From NCBI GenBank assembly GCA_003255025.1, contig QANY01008011.1:227001-291000 (forward strand): DNA of 64,000 bases. Reading direction: 5' to 3'. The notes beneath the pieces are model-generated. The model was given only the letters and a program-made list of their open reading frames with translations, did no database searches and was not told the origin of the DNA. Of this stretch, positions 1 to 10,959 are shown piece by piece; position 1 is the stretch's first letter, and each line of letters opens with the position of its first letter. The position numbers and the translations under genes were made by a program. The DNA comes from Datisca glomerata. Lineage: Eukaryota > Streptophyta > Magnoliopsida > Cucurbitales > Datiscaceae.

Positions 1-1338
1 TCATTTTTGGACTCCTTTCATCACCATCTACAAATTGGTACTTCTTGTGTTCAAATTGGGAATCGTATGGGTAAGTGACCAAAATTCTCCTAAGATCTCA
101 AAATTTCAAATCTGCCTTAAGAAGTTTAAATGATAAATATTGTTACGTTTGGATGTTACATAGTTATTGGAGAAAAATGGATACAAGTTGGAATCTATTA
201 CATTAATTGGATAGTCTGAAAATTAAGGTTTTTTTAGTTTATTATTTAAGCTAGTTTGGATTCAAGGTAAGTAGAATTTTATGCACACTTAAATGATTGT
301 CATACTCTGAAAATTTATGATGGGTGATTGTATGTGGTGCTTTTGTTTGTTTCTTTGTAAGTGAATCTCACTTATGTAATAATTTAATTGTGACTGGATG
401 TTTAACTGTATATTATTGTGTTGTTAGTGACGTGTATATTTTTTATGGTAATGCATGAGAATATGTATGTGCTTTTGTGCTACGGTTTATAAAATGAAAA
501 TAGTAAATCAATATTTAAAAGACTAGGTGTATGTTTATGCCATGAAAGGGGTGAGTGGGAAATGAGACGTGTGGGACTGGTGAACCTGACAATATTTAAT
601 GGTTAATGGTTAATATTCATGTTAATGAATGATCACTTGGCTTGTTCAACGATACTATCAAGGATACGGTAGTCGAACATGTATCTGTAATAATGGCCTA
701 CTACGTCTGATTGGCCAAACATTACACAAACGAGCTCGTGAATAATGTATAGAAAGAATGCAATGGAAAACATAAAGATGTCTAAAGTAAAGAAAATAAT
801 GTGATCAAAAGAATGCATGGAAAGAATGTAATGAAAAATGTAATACTAATGCAATGAAACTAATTTGATATAATGATTTATAAAGTATATGTCAAACACA
901 ATGTTTATGTTAATGATTTAAAATAGAATTGGATGTGCATATGTTTGTTATGTACGTGTAAAAATTTTCTTACTGAGTATATATTATACTCACCCCATTT
1001 TATATTAAATTTTCATATGATGAATGTGAAAAGTCTGGTTAGGCGTTTTGGCATGAGACGATAAATTGAGTTTAACTAGTTGAGCAATTTATTATTTTAA
1101 AGTTTATTTTAATTTGTTATTAATGAAAGATCTTTGAAATATCATTTACGCTTAATGAAGTTTTTCTATGAATTTTTTATCTTAAATTTTAGAAATTTGT
1201 TTGGATTTTTATCTAATAATGTATTATTTCATTAAATACCACCATAAATCATGAATTGATTTTAAAAGAAAATTTTGACCTAGCTTCCGCGTTATTTTTA
1301 AAATTACCGAAGTAACCTCAACCGGTCTTGGTGTTACA
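1..1338 (+). mobile_element. 3' part of a Ty3/Gypsy-type LTR
   Basis: AT-rich non-coding DNA. It carries the phrase 'tactgagtatatattatactcacccc' region near 971-996, of a kind common in plant Gypsy LTRs, and ends at 1332-1338 with TGTTACA, the inverse of the TGTAACA seen at the start of the LTR at 26501. The stretch before the end (tgacctagcttccgcg, 1276-1291) resembles tgacctagtttccacg near 28352, which suggests a related family. The 5' end lies outside the window. No ORF of note. The call rests on end motifs only; orientation is inferred. Confidence 0.4.
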
Positions 1339-1484
1339 TGTTGTTACTCTGTTTTCAATTAGATTTAACTTGGTCAATTTTATTGCTCATTTCTCATCCG
1401 TCCCTATGGAGATCGACACTCATTTATTAATTTATGACTTATTAATGACACGTGCACTTGTGTATATATCACACACAGTAAGTT
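1339..1484 (+). mobile_element. 3' end of an Athila/Tat-like 5' LTR
   Basis: This short stretch directly precedes a tRNA-Asp-type primer binding site and has the general look of Athila/Tat LTR ends (the 'ccgtccctatggagatcgac' phrase at about 1397-1416). Only the last ~146 bp are present; the rest was probably lost at the junction with the LTR to the left. Confidence 0.45.
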
Positions 1485-1486
1485 TT

Positions 1487-1504
1487 TGGCGTCGTTGTCG
1501 GGGA
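1487..1504 (+). other. Primer binding site (tRNA-Asp type)
   Basis: TGGCGTCGTTGTCGGGGA differs by only two transitions from the TGGCGCCGTTGCCGGGGA typical of plant Athila/Tat Gypsy elements. It lies 2 nt after the inferred LTR end, as expected for a reverse-transcription primer site. Confidence 0.7.
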
Positions 1505-2557
1505 AATAAAGATTGATAAAATGAAATAAAGTGATAAATTATCTAAAAGCAACTTACTCAAACTCTAAGTTCAAAACAACCTTGAGTGTGTAGTCAAGTC
1601 CCCTAATCTTTTACACTTAGAGTTTGAGTAAGCTGGTTTTGGAGGCTTAGTTTGTTTTAAACTTGCGAGAGGCATAATGTTCAAACTTACCTTTTATAAC
1701 TTTAGAAAAATAGTGAGGAAATAAGGTGCAAAAGTGTTTAATACTCAAGTTTGGGGAGGGTTTCTACTGAGTAGTGCTTATTGTAATTATGCTACTCCAT
1801 TAACTTAAAAATATGAAAATAGAAAGAAAAAAAAGAATAAGGTTAGAATGGCTCCTCTATTTTAGGTTGCTGAGTAACCGGGTACCTTCATCACCAATGT
1901 TGTCATTCGCGTTAAAAGGTAGGCAAAGACACGAGCCTACCATAGAAAAAGTGCAAATTAAAATATAAAGCAGCTTTGCTTATTACATTGCTGAGTAATC
2001 AAGTGTCTTCATAACAAATATTGCCATTTGCGTCAAAAGGTAATGTAACATTAGAGGTATTCTAACTATGCAAAAACCAAAAGCTGAAGAAGCAATAGAA
2101 AAGAACGAAGTCATTTTGATCAATAAAAATGCAGCTCAGTGTTTCATTATTCTTTTTACGCTTCATTGTTGTAATTGCTTTCTCCCTGTTTTATTGAGCT
2201 TCATTACACTAGATGTTTGACCGGTGGGCTAAGAGGACAAGTCTGAGCACCAAAATTAAGTCTAGGATATCTGTTTAAAGTAGTCTAAGCATTTTGAGAG
2301 AGCAACTCTATTCTGTAGCACACACTCACTGGGGGGATTAGACTTGCATTCAAATCAGTATATTTAAGGGCAAGCTTTGTAATTCTTGTGAACATAATGT
2401 GTGTTGATTAAGCATGATGATGTGGAAGGCTTAAATTTCTTGTTTACTCTAATAATCAGACCCTAGTTAGTGGTGGGTAGGTATCTTCCGAGTTATTTAT
2501 TTTATTGGTTGTCTTGTTGTCATCACTCGAGGACGAGTAATGTTTTAAATTTGGGGG
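1505..2557 (+). mobile_element. Short non-coding interior of an Athila/Tat-like element
   Basis: Only about 1.05 kb separates the PBS from the polypurine tract (AAATTTGGGGG, ending 2557), and no gag or pol reading can be found. This is therefore an internally deleted or non-autonomous (LARD-like) copy. It holds a perfect 18-bp inverted repeat (1553-1570 and 1615-1632) and a diverged direct repeat (about 1867-1920 and 1990-2043, both starting 'ttgctgagtaa'). The phrase 'ctcgaggacgagtaatg' just before the polypurine tract is typical of the pol-LTR boundary of Athila/Tat elements. Confidence 0.55.
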
Positions 2558-3204
2558 TGATAACGCTAAGAAATTAAAGTTATTAATGTACTTTCAAGTC
2601 TAATTCATTAGTAATCTTGGGTGATGCAATGGTTTCTAGTCTTGATTTAGTCATTTTCTTGATATAGTTATCTTTTAGAGTCTAGCTGGCCTTTTTAGCT
2701 TATGTGGTAGTAATTGGGCAGATTGTGCACTTAAGTCGTACTTTTGTATAGAGCTCTAAGGCGATCAATCAACTGGGCAGATGCTGCAGCACAAGGATTC
2801 TACATCCTACAATAGCAAAGGTGCACACATGGTAGAGGACTTTTTCATTTAGTCCAGCTGGTGCTCCAAAAGGTGAAAGTAGCTCGTGCGCTCCAAAAAG
2901 CAGTCATCCAGCTGGCGTTGTTGCTTTCAAATGGTCCCCTATCGTTGCTGCTCCGTGACAAGTGTCCTTTTTCTAGGATGAAGCCCTAATTTTGAGGCTC
3001 TATTTATAGGACGTACATCTTCCTTAAAGGGGATCCAACACCTTGTTGAGAATAAGGAAACATTTGGCAGAGAAGAAATGAGAGAAAAAGGACAGAAAAG
3101 CAAAGAAGGAGGCGAGGAAGAAAACATGGAAGAAGATATTCATTTACTCCCTTCTCTCTTTCTTCTTTCTTAACCTCATTTACTTTACTATATTTCTTTC
3201 CTTA
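2558..3204 (+). mobile_element. Start of the 3' LTR of the Athila/Tat-like element
   Basis: The LTR begins TGATAACGC directly after the polypurine tract. A TATA-like motif (ctatttatagg, about 3000-3010) is followed by a purine-rich transcribed-looking stretch. It stops at 3204, where the CACTA terminus begins, so the CACTA element probably inserted into this LTR. I could not find the displaced remainder of the LTR in the window. Confidence 0.45.
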
Positions 3205-3600
3205 CACTACAAGAAACAGGGGCCTAATTTTGGTCGCTAAAACCCCTAAATTTGGTCGTGAAAGCTCTAACGCGACGAATGTATGTTTGTTGCGAACCTT
3301 GTCACTTTCGCTTCATTAGCGAAAGTATTTCGCGATGAAAACAAAACTCGTCGAGTTCGACATCTCGCGTTGAAAAAAAAGCTGGTCGTAAAATATTTTC
3401 TTGACGAACATAAAAGTTGGTCGCAAAAAGCTTTTGTGATAAAAAACCATTCGTAGCTTTTTGAGACCAAAAATGCTTTCGTTGCAAAAATTGTTTTGCC
3501 AGCAATATTTCTCTTCGTCACCTAAACTATTTTGTGACCATTTTTTTTGTCTCCAAATGATTTTGGCGACCAAATTTTACATCACCATAATGTAAATAAA
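3205..3600. mobile_element. CACTA (En/Spm) terminus with subterminal repeats
   Basis: Begins CACTACAAGAAACAGG, the standard plant CACTA terminal inverted repeat, preceded by TTA as a possible 3-bp target duplication. Several copies of a 'tttggtcgc/gcgaccaaa'-like motif in both orientations follow (about 3231-3260, 3418, 3565), as expected of the subterminal region that binds the accessory transposase. The matching opposite terminus was not found in the window. Confidence 0.8.
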
Positions 3601-3851
3601 AAATGCTAAATTTTTTTATTTTCATATACACCTGTGATAGCAATTAATATCATCAGGAAAGTTATCAAACCCGATATTTTTTTAAGAAATATATATATTA
3701 ATCATTAATATATGTAATATAACAAATTAGTAGTAGTTCATTATAAAATCTCTGTATCAATAATTCACTACAGATCAAATGTATCAAAAGAAAAATAAAA
3801 GAGAGTATTTAAAGCTTCTACAACTACAAAGCTTAATAAATATTCTGAACC

Positions 3852-4092
3852 TCATGTGTCTGCTGTTGAATCATCGTCAGGAGGTGAAAAACCATTTTGA
3901 TGAGCCCAAGTGAGTAAGTTTTGTAGTTGGCTTTCCATCGACTTTATTTGTTTCTTTGATTCTATATTTTTAACTCGACTCTTTTTCTTAGAAGACGTGG
4001 GTAGGGCTCAATGTCAAAGACCTTTATTTCGCCCGGAGACTTCTTCAACTATCTCTTCTTCGGAGCGAGGTGTGGCATCTTCAGTGATATGC
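3852..4092 (-). pseudogene. CACTA transposase, C-terminal exon
   Basis: Reverse-strand reading ends with a TGA at 3854-3852 after ...DDDSTADT. Upstream it has a coiled-coil-like patch (KKQIKSMESQLQNLL) and the sequence TWAHQNGFSPPDDD, which I recognise as the kind of tail seen in CACTA second proteins. A pair of in-frame stops near 4010-4020 breaks the acidic stretch (SEEEIVEEVSG) from the tail. It lies between the CACTA terminus and the rest of the transposase and is transcribed toward the terminus. Confidence 0.5.
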
Positions 4093-4209
4093 TCATCCCG
4101 TAAAACACACATGTATTTATGTACCATCACAATGAGCCAAATTCACAATAAATATATTCATCAATAATAAATTATTGAAATAACATCCAGCAAAGTCCAA
4201 TTCAAAGAA

Positions 4210-5145
4210 ATAACCCCCCACCACAAATTAAAACTAATACCATTATCTTTAGACAATGAGTATCAATCAGAAAATATTCAAAAATCATCTAACACGCTCA
4301 GATACAAAGTGATAAGCCCCCCCTCCCCCACCGACACACCCACACACACACTGAAACTAACAATATTATTAGACAAGTAGCATCAATCAGAAAGTATCCA
4401 AAAAGCATCTAGCACGCTAAAATACAAAATGATAACCCCCCCTCCCACATTGAAACTAACATTATTATCTTTAGAAAATGAGCATCAATCAGAAAGTATT
4501 ATTATCATCTAGCAAGCTCAGGTACAAAGTGATAATAACCCCCCCCCCCCNNNNAAAATGAAAAAAACCCCCCCCCCCCCCACTCACCCACACATTGAAG
4601 CTAACATTATTATCTTTAGACAATGAGTATCAATAAGAAAGTATTAAAAAATCATTAAACACGCTCAGATACAAAGTGACAATCCCCCCTAAAGAGTTCT
4701 GTTATTAGTTTCGAAGTGTATACATACTTTCAACGCTAAAGAACATAGACAGAGTGGTTGTCCAATGAGATACTCCACATAATAATATATCGACTCGGGC
4801 TAGTCACTCACATATTGCGTGCTTACCACTTGTTTGATTTATTATTATTTTTGTTATTTTACTAATTTGATTCCCCCCACAAACACACACTAAAACTAAC
4901 AATATTATTAGACAAGGAGCATCAATCAAAAAGTATTCAAAATCATCTAGCACGCTCAGATACAAGGTGATACCCCCCACACACACACACCCCCACCCCA
5001 CACCCACCCACACACACATTGAAACTAACAATATTATTAGACAATGAGTATCAATCAGAAAGTATTCAAAAAGCATCTAGCACGCTCAGATACAGAGAGG
5101 TAACCTCCCAACACATACATTGAAACTAACATGATTATCCCTCAA
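4210..5145. repeat. Minisatellite, ~120-bp unit with C-rich runs
   Basis: At least six diverged copies share the motifs 'gaaactaacaatattatt', 'agcatcaatcagaaagtat' and 'catctagcacgctcagata', each followed by a poly-C / CCCACA run. Copies are recognisable near 4230, 4350, 4450, 4590, 4885 and 5025, with partial copies at the edges. An assembly gap (NNNN, 4551-4554) falls within a C run, so copy number may be under-represented. Some copies are separated by unique DNA (about 4690-4860). The array lies in the 3' half of the CACTA element. Confidence 0.8.
4551..4554. other. Sequence gap (NNNN) in a poly-C run
   Basis: Four unknown bases flanked by runs of C; a single N also occurs at 8620 within a poly-G run. 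Both mark homopolymers where read quality fell, so lengths nearby should not be trusted. Confidence 0.95.
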
Positions 5146-5539
5146 AATATTTTAGAGGGATTACTCACATATCTTTCGTGAGCCTTATCATTCTGCCAAC
5201 CTTTTTTAGCACTGAAATGGGTGTTGTAAAACATTTCAATTCGAGTAGGTTCTACTCTAGTTGAAGCTTCCAATCCAAAATGCAAAAAAAGTTGAGTCGT
5301 TAATAATTATAGACTAAACGTGATTAAGAGTACTAAAATAATATTTTGATTCACCTGAAGAAATCGATGATCAAGAAAAGATACATTCCCTCCATTATGA
5401 TTGTATGGAAGGTTTTGATGGTTTTGAGAACTGGTTTTTGAGCATGCCTATACTAAATGAGTTTTATGATTGAAATAATTAGTCAAATAATCAAAATGTA
5501 ATATATAAGCTTTGATTAATAGGAATTACTCCAAACTTC

Positions 5540-6060
5540 TCCGCCTCCTAAACTATGCATAGCCAATCCCAATCATCATATGATACACCCTTATAAGAAT
5601 ATCGTCGTGCTATTATTATATGTTTAAATTTTATATAATGTCTATGCAATGTGAATTTATATCCCTTGTATGTGTTCGCTGCTTCAAATTTAATCCAATT
5701 GATCATAGCATTACTGATCAATTCAAAAGTAAAATAGACCTGTAATAATCTTTTACTATCAGTCACGCAATAAAAAAATATAACAATAAATAGATGCTTC
5801 ATTATTACCTCCAACCTATCAATTATAACTGTCAGAAATTCTTCAGGCACATTGGACCAACCTTCATATTGAAGTTGTATGAATTGTCATATGAGATCAC
5901 CAATCTCAAGGTTGAATTGGACGGTCCACCATCAAACAGGTCTAACAACACCGAGAGGAGGGGTATCGATTGGTAATTTTCTAAACTGGCTAACTAACCT
6001 CTTTAACTCATTCCCTCTTGTTGGCCCATGAACCTTTCTCACACTCCCCAAAGAAGATGA
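5540..6060 (-). pseudogene. CACTA-associated Transposase_24-like domain
   Basis: Reverse-strand reading in the order GPTRGNELKRLVSQF, then YEGWSNVPEEFLTVIIDRLE, then YKFTLHRHYIKF and GVSYDDWDWLC. These match the general pattern of the domain found in the C-terminal part of plant CACTA proteins (WxxVPxE..., W..yK..L...y, dW..lC). It is split by probable introns and at least one stop (near 5890). The spacing from the DUF4216 block upstream and the tail exon downstream fits one original multi-exon gene. Confidence 0.5.
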
Positions 6061-6390
6061 AGCTCCTACAACAAATCAAAGAATAAGAAATCATTATAAT
6101 AAGAACTATTACAAAGTGTATATACCTGTTTGGGAACCATCTTCATCAGTAGAAGATCCTACATCATGATCTAGATTTGGAAGAGGAGTATTTCTTCCGA
6201 GAGACATTAACCAGCATAAAGATAAGTGGCATGAAAGAAGATCCTAAACATGTTATTTCTTACAAATTAAATTAAAGAAAATTTTAAAAGAAATGAACGA
6301 ATATTTTACGCTACAGGCTTACCGTTACTTTAAAATTCAATGTATATCATCATCACTTGGTATAATATTTTTCGAATCCTCATCATAATT

Positions 6391-6935
6391 AACCAAAGTG
6401 TCATCTTCAATGTCATCATCTTCAATAAAATCAATATCTTCAATATTACTATCTCCTACTCCAATAACATTTGCATCTATTTCAGAAGATTCCACATCAT
6501 ACTTTAACGAAATTCAATTGTTTTCTGACTCATCTAGATCGATTGATGGCAAAGTTATTTCAATAGGCCCTATGACTTCATCTTGTTCTATCTCAGGAAC
6601 ATTCCATAAATGTATATGTTGAACCTTTTGCACCACTTTTCAATTGACTCCAAATTTGCAATCATCAACATAAAAGTTTTGTTGTGCTTGAGATGTGAGA
6701 ATAAAAGGTTCATTTTCATACCAAGTTTGGCTCACATTTACACAAGTGAAACCAAGATCTCTCTTCACTCTATTTCTTTTTGCATTTGTGTCAAACCATT
6801 CACATGTAAATAATAAAACTTTTATTTCTTGTACGTACTGCATCTCAATCACTTCTTTTAATTTATCAAAAAATTCAATCTCTTCTCCATCATGTTCTCT
6901 TGGAACTACTATGCCACTATTTTGGGTTATCTAGT
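6391..6935 (-). pseudogene. CACTA transposase, DUF4216 domain
   Basis: Reverse-strand reading contains NSGIVV, EVIEMQYVQEIKVLLFTCEWFD, then GFTCVNVSQTWYENEPFILTSQAQQNFYV, followed by KVVQKVQHIHLWNVPEIE and an acidic tail. This is the DUF4216 domain typical of En/Spm transposases. One in-frame TGA lies between FGVN and KVVQKV (near 6640). The acidic region downstream has one or two further stops. The domain is clear; the gene is not functional. Confidence 0.75.
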
Positions 6936-6939
6936 GATG

Positions 6940-7545
6940 ATAATTTAAAACTTCAAGTAATTGGTTAAATGACTTATTGCTTCAATGATTAAGCACTTTG
7001 ATATGCATCAACTTCACAATAAAAGATAGTGAAGTATATTTTTGACAAGCAGGATAAATTTCTTCTTCTGTTTCACTAAACAAATCACTAAATCTGTCTA
7101 ACGCCTCTGCATTTAGATTTATTCTATCAGTATTATCCTATCCAACTCGTTCACCATTCATCTCTATCCCAACAAAACCATACATGTTCCTTAACATTTC
7201 TCTCATCTCATCATCATCATCATTATCATCATCAGCACCAATGTGAGATATAGTAATATTCATCTCCATATTTGGAGAATGGTGATATCTTTGTACCTCT
7301 TCCCATGAAGCACCCAACGATCATAGCTCAATGTCATTCCATATTGACATAAATGCATTTTAACTTCTATTAAAGACAATTATCTTGAATTAAGAAATTT
7401 TCTACATGGACAACGAGTTTTCCCCGCTACATTGAGATAATTACTGGCCATGCTCATAAACTATGAAATACCATCAATATACTCATTGGACAATCTATTA
7501 GGATTTTTATCCAACGCTTGTCCATTTTCTGTCACTCTGTAAATT
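6940..7545 (-). pseudogene. CACTA transposase, N-terminal part (Transpos_assoc plus start of TNP2)
   Basis: Reverse-strand readings include EYIDGISQFMSMASNYL and TRCPCRK (the transposase-associated domain with its CPC motif), then EEEIYPACQKYTSLSFIVKL followed by NKSFNQLLEVLN, the conserved start of the TNP2/Transposase_21 region. Frameshifts and stops are present, for instance near 7370 and 7140. Immediately after LLEVLN the reading passes to NSGIVV of DUF4216, so the whole catalytic Transposase_21 block and DUF4218 are missing. Confidence 0.7.
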
Positions 7546-8324
7546 AAATAATTATTTAATGAAACTCTAAACAAAAGATCCCTAAGCAAATAAAACAAGG
7601 AGTACCAAAGAATCGCCAATAAAATTTTATCTTGAAAATTATTTGACTAGCTAGTAAACTACATTATCCACTACCACATCAGGTTCGGTTTGAAAATTTG
7701 GACACATAGCTATATAATTTTGATAAATGGCCCCTCCTCATTTTTGCAAAAGAGTGAAGTTTTGAAGGAAGTGAAGTGGATTGGATCAAATCACATTGTT
7801 TATCAAAATTTGACTTGCAAAAGTGTGTGTATGTGTTTTGTGTTTAATGTTTGAATGTTTCTGGTTTTCTTCTTGAGTTGGGAAACCTTTACCTTCATTC
7901 ATATAACTAAATTATTATAATTATCTTCCTCCAAGTACACCAAACAACTATAGTAGAGGGAGTTACAAGAAAATTATGTCAGTAAAATTGTTCCCACCTC
8001 TTTCAAGACTCCAAATAATAGTATAGTCTTTATAGTTTCTTCAACTTTCTAACTTGATTTTCTCAATTTTCTTTATTTGACTTCTCTCTCTCTCTTAACT
8101 TTCTCAAATTTCGTTTCTTTTCTTTGAAGGTCTAAACATAACTCAGACATAATTTATGTTTGTGTTTACTGTACCCATCGATGATATCCATATTGTTCTG
8201 TTTACTAGGTTAGTTATTTGTAAAATCAATTGTTATTTTGGTACCTTGAAAGGTTCATGACTAGACAACTATCTCAAATGAGAAGATAAATTATACTCAT
8301 ACAATCATATTTTAATCCATTACT
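7546..8324. other. Stretch without a recognisable gene
   Basis: AT-rich sequence between the transposase remnant and the PMD remnant. It has pyrimidine-rich stretches (ctctctctctc near 8084-8094) and no long reading frame. It may be the 5' leader or promoter side of the CACTA gene. Confidence 0.4.
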
Positions 8325-9480
8325 CTATTAATTATCAAGAAATACTTCTAGACCGAAGCATTTTCTATAAATTATCAACGGTGGGGGTCTATACGGGATG
8401 AACGACATCTCGATTCTCAAACTTTGTTGTGATACGAGCTCACCTAAGTACCATGCTCTTCCAACAGGTCCATGCAGCAAGATTCTCTCACTAGTATGAG
8501 GTATACTATCAATGTAGTAATCAAGCAAGTTTTCACGTGCTCCCTAAGGGTTTCAATTGATCTACAAGTCCAAAAAATAAATATTTTGTCAGTAAAATAA
8601 TAGTCACACTCGGGGGGGGNGGGGGGGGGGGGGGGGGGGACAATATAAGAATTGATAGAATAAAACACATACCTCATGGGGTTTCTTTACAAACTAAAGT
8701 TTAACACATAATTGTTTGAGGTCATGTGCAACATCCTGTGTTCCCACATCAATGTCTAACCAACACACTGCTCTTAGGAACGTGTTTGTCCCACTAGCTA
8801 GTTTGTTCAGTGCCAAACACGACAAGTATTCACAAGCCCATACCTCTCATTCTCTCCAAAAATATCTAGTCCCTACACTTTTTCGATGACATAACGCGTC
8901 CATTGCAATACAATACGGATAACGCTGAACCACCCCAGTTGTACTCCAGTGTCTCACATCTTCTCTCTAAGCTTGGGAGGAAGTACAAATACATCGTGTT
9001 GCCCTTGTCACAGAAAATCGTAGTTCCCAAGAGCACCAAAAGAAAAACCCTTGTCAAAATGTCCTCATTCTCAGGAGTGTCACACTCATAATCAAAATAG
9101 CTTTAAAAAATCCATTGATAAATGACTTTATTTTCCTTAAGGTCCGATAGTGATTTATCAACTAGCTTCTCAATAACATTTTGTTGTTTTATATTTCTAA
9201 GACGTAATCCAGTTATCGTCATGTGACTCTCAACCTAGTTGTAGCAGCAATGTCTAATGGGGTCATCATCAACTCACTCATTTCATCTAGATGAAAAGTG
9301 TGTGTGGTATCCTACCATTTCTCGGCTAGGCTTCATAAAAGGACGCGATCCATTTACCCCTTTTTATTGTATTTACCAAGTAACCAAATTCGGAAGCACC
9401 AACATTCCTTCTTACATTTTTCAGAATTATTTTGTACCACCAAGGTACTAGATTAGTGTTCCCAAAATGATGGACACCAT
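8325..9480 (-). pseudogene. Plant mobile domain (PMD, MAIN-like) protein remnant
   Basis: Reading down the minus strand: THTFHLDEMSELMMTPLDIAATTRL (about 9300-9225), then TRVFLLVLLGTTIFCDKGNTMYLYFLPSLE and YNWGGSALSVLY (9057-8905), then PVGRAWYLGE and IPYRPPPL (about 8490-8370). These follow the order of the plant mobile domain shared by MAIN/MAIL proteins and transposon-carried relatives. Several frame changes and stops interrupt it, and a poly-G run with an N (8610-8640) splits the last part. It may be a captured gene carried by the CACTA element or a separate remnant. Confidence 0.6.
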
Positions 9481-9584
9481 CATTCTCATTCTTAGCTATC
9501 TATGAAACCAAAAGTAAAGTCATAACTCAATGAAAAATGGTATGTGAAGCAACGACAATGGCAATAAACTATAGACCCTACTAT

Positions 9585-9740
9585 GGAATTTCATCGAACA
9601 TAATACGAGCAATCATATAAATACACTATAGACCCCACTGTAGCATTTTATCAAACACATTACGGATAATGATATAAATACACCATATACCCCACTATGG
9701 CAATTCATCGAACACATTATGGGTACTCATGTAAATATTA
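9585..9740. repeat. Tandem repeat, ~66-bp unit, about 2.5 copies
   Basis: The phrases 'ctatagaccc(t/c)act(a/g)t', 'atc(g/a)aacacatta' and 'ataaatacac(t/c)ata' recur at intervals of about 66 bp (near 9572, 9636, 9700). Confidence 0.7.
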
Positions 9741-10439
9741 TAATTATTCCTCCAAAACATATATCACTATCAATAATCAAACATTTCTATAATTATCACA
9801 CAAAAAACACCCAATTTTCAGAACTCAATATTACTCAAAGCTGAATAGCACATGAAATCAAGTATCTATTTTGGTTTTTTAACACTATAACACATAAAAA
9901 ACAATTTTTTTAGAGAAACTTACATTTTATTTGCTTGGATGAGATGTATGCTCCGTTGGTGCAGTCTGAAGTATAGGGCTAGTAAGATTTCAATTCTTTG
10001 GACAAAATATTTTTACCCCATAACCGGATTCATCGTAAGGCCCTCTCGAACCGCTCGAACATGGTTGGTAGTTGAACTCGTCGCTCCCTTTCTAACGGTT
10101 TGCTTTTCTCTTTCCATTAGACTAAATAAGATGAGATTATGAGGATATATAGCTTGGTCACAGGTTGAGTGGGTTGCGCACGGGTTGGTGTTGGGCGCGG
10201 GTTAAACGGGATTTCAGGCTAGTAGTATAAATGGTAAGATGGAGAGATGAAGATGAATGGAGGAGAATATAGTGTTTGCCTAAGAGGAGAAGCTGAGAAG
10301 AATGGGAGAAGAATAAAGTGTCAAAGGGAGAAAATGGGGGAATATGGTTTTTAATTTTGGGATCAATTTTGAGAATAAAATGAGGTTAAAGATGGTGATT
10401 AGCACCTTTAGGATGGCGATTGAGACCTGTTAAGTGGTG

Positions 10440-10810
10440 ATTGAAATTTTTGGGTTTCAATGGATTTGCAGTGGAGTGTATTCAACCAAATGTACACGGG
10501 TTCATTATGTTATGGGGTTCAAGAATATCTAGTCAATTAATATTTATTGTTGATATTCAACGAAAATGTAATGAGGTTCATAAAAAATGTACAATTTTCA
10601 TAAAAAATATAGTGGGGTTCATAAAAATGTAGTTTTCTACATTTGTACAACATATGGAATGAAACCCCAGTTGTTAAACTACACTACATTTTCGTTGAAC
10701 TCCAACAAGAAACATTTGTTTGAACCCCACAACATAATGGTTGAACTTCTGTTATTTTGGTGGAACCCCACTACATTTCATCGAATACCAACAAGAAATA
10801 TTAATTTTTA
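10440..10810. repeat. Imperfect palindrome (fold-back/MITE-like)
   Basis: The left arm holds ttcattatgttatggggttcaa (10500-10521) and 'aatatttattgttgatattcaacgaaaatg' (about 10540-10570). The right arm holds their reverse complements, 'ttgaaccccacaacataatgg' (10721-10741) and 'cattt-catcgaataccaacaagaaatatt' (10774-10803). Both arms are built from variants of one motif, 'gtagtggggttca'. No ORF. No target duplication was confirmed. Confidence 0.6.
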
Positions 10811-10959
10811 ACATTTTGTTAAGTCCCACAACATATAGGTTAAAACCATATACATATTTATTCAATATCACTATATTTTTGTGGAACCTCGAAAAATAAA
10901 AAAATTGAAAAGTGAATGGACAGGCTACATACTGGGCCTTATAGAATTTTCCTTGCATG

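Noticed and set aside
4804..5076. 90-codon minus-strand frame with Val/Gly/Cys runs
   Set aside because: Lies wholly in the C-rich minisatellite.
6398..6934. Plus-strand frames opposite the CACTA transposase
   Set aside because: Antisense shadows of the DUF4216 block and its acidic tail.
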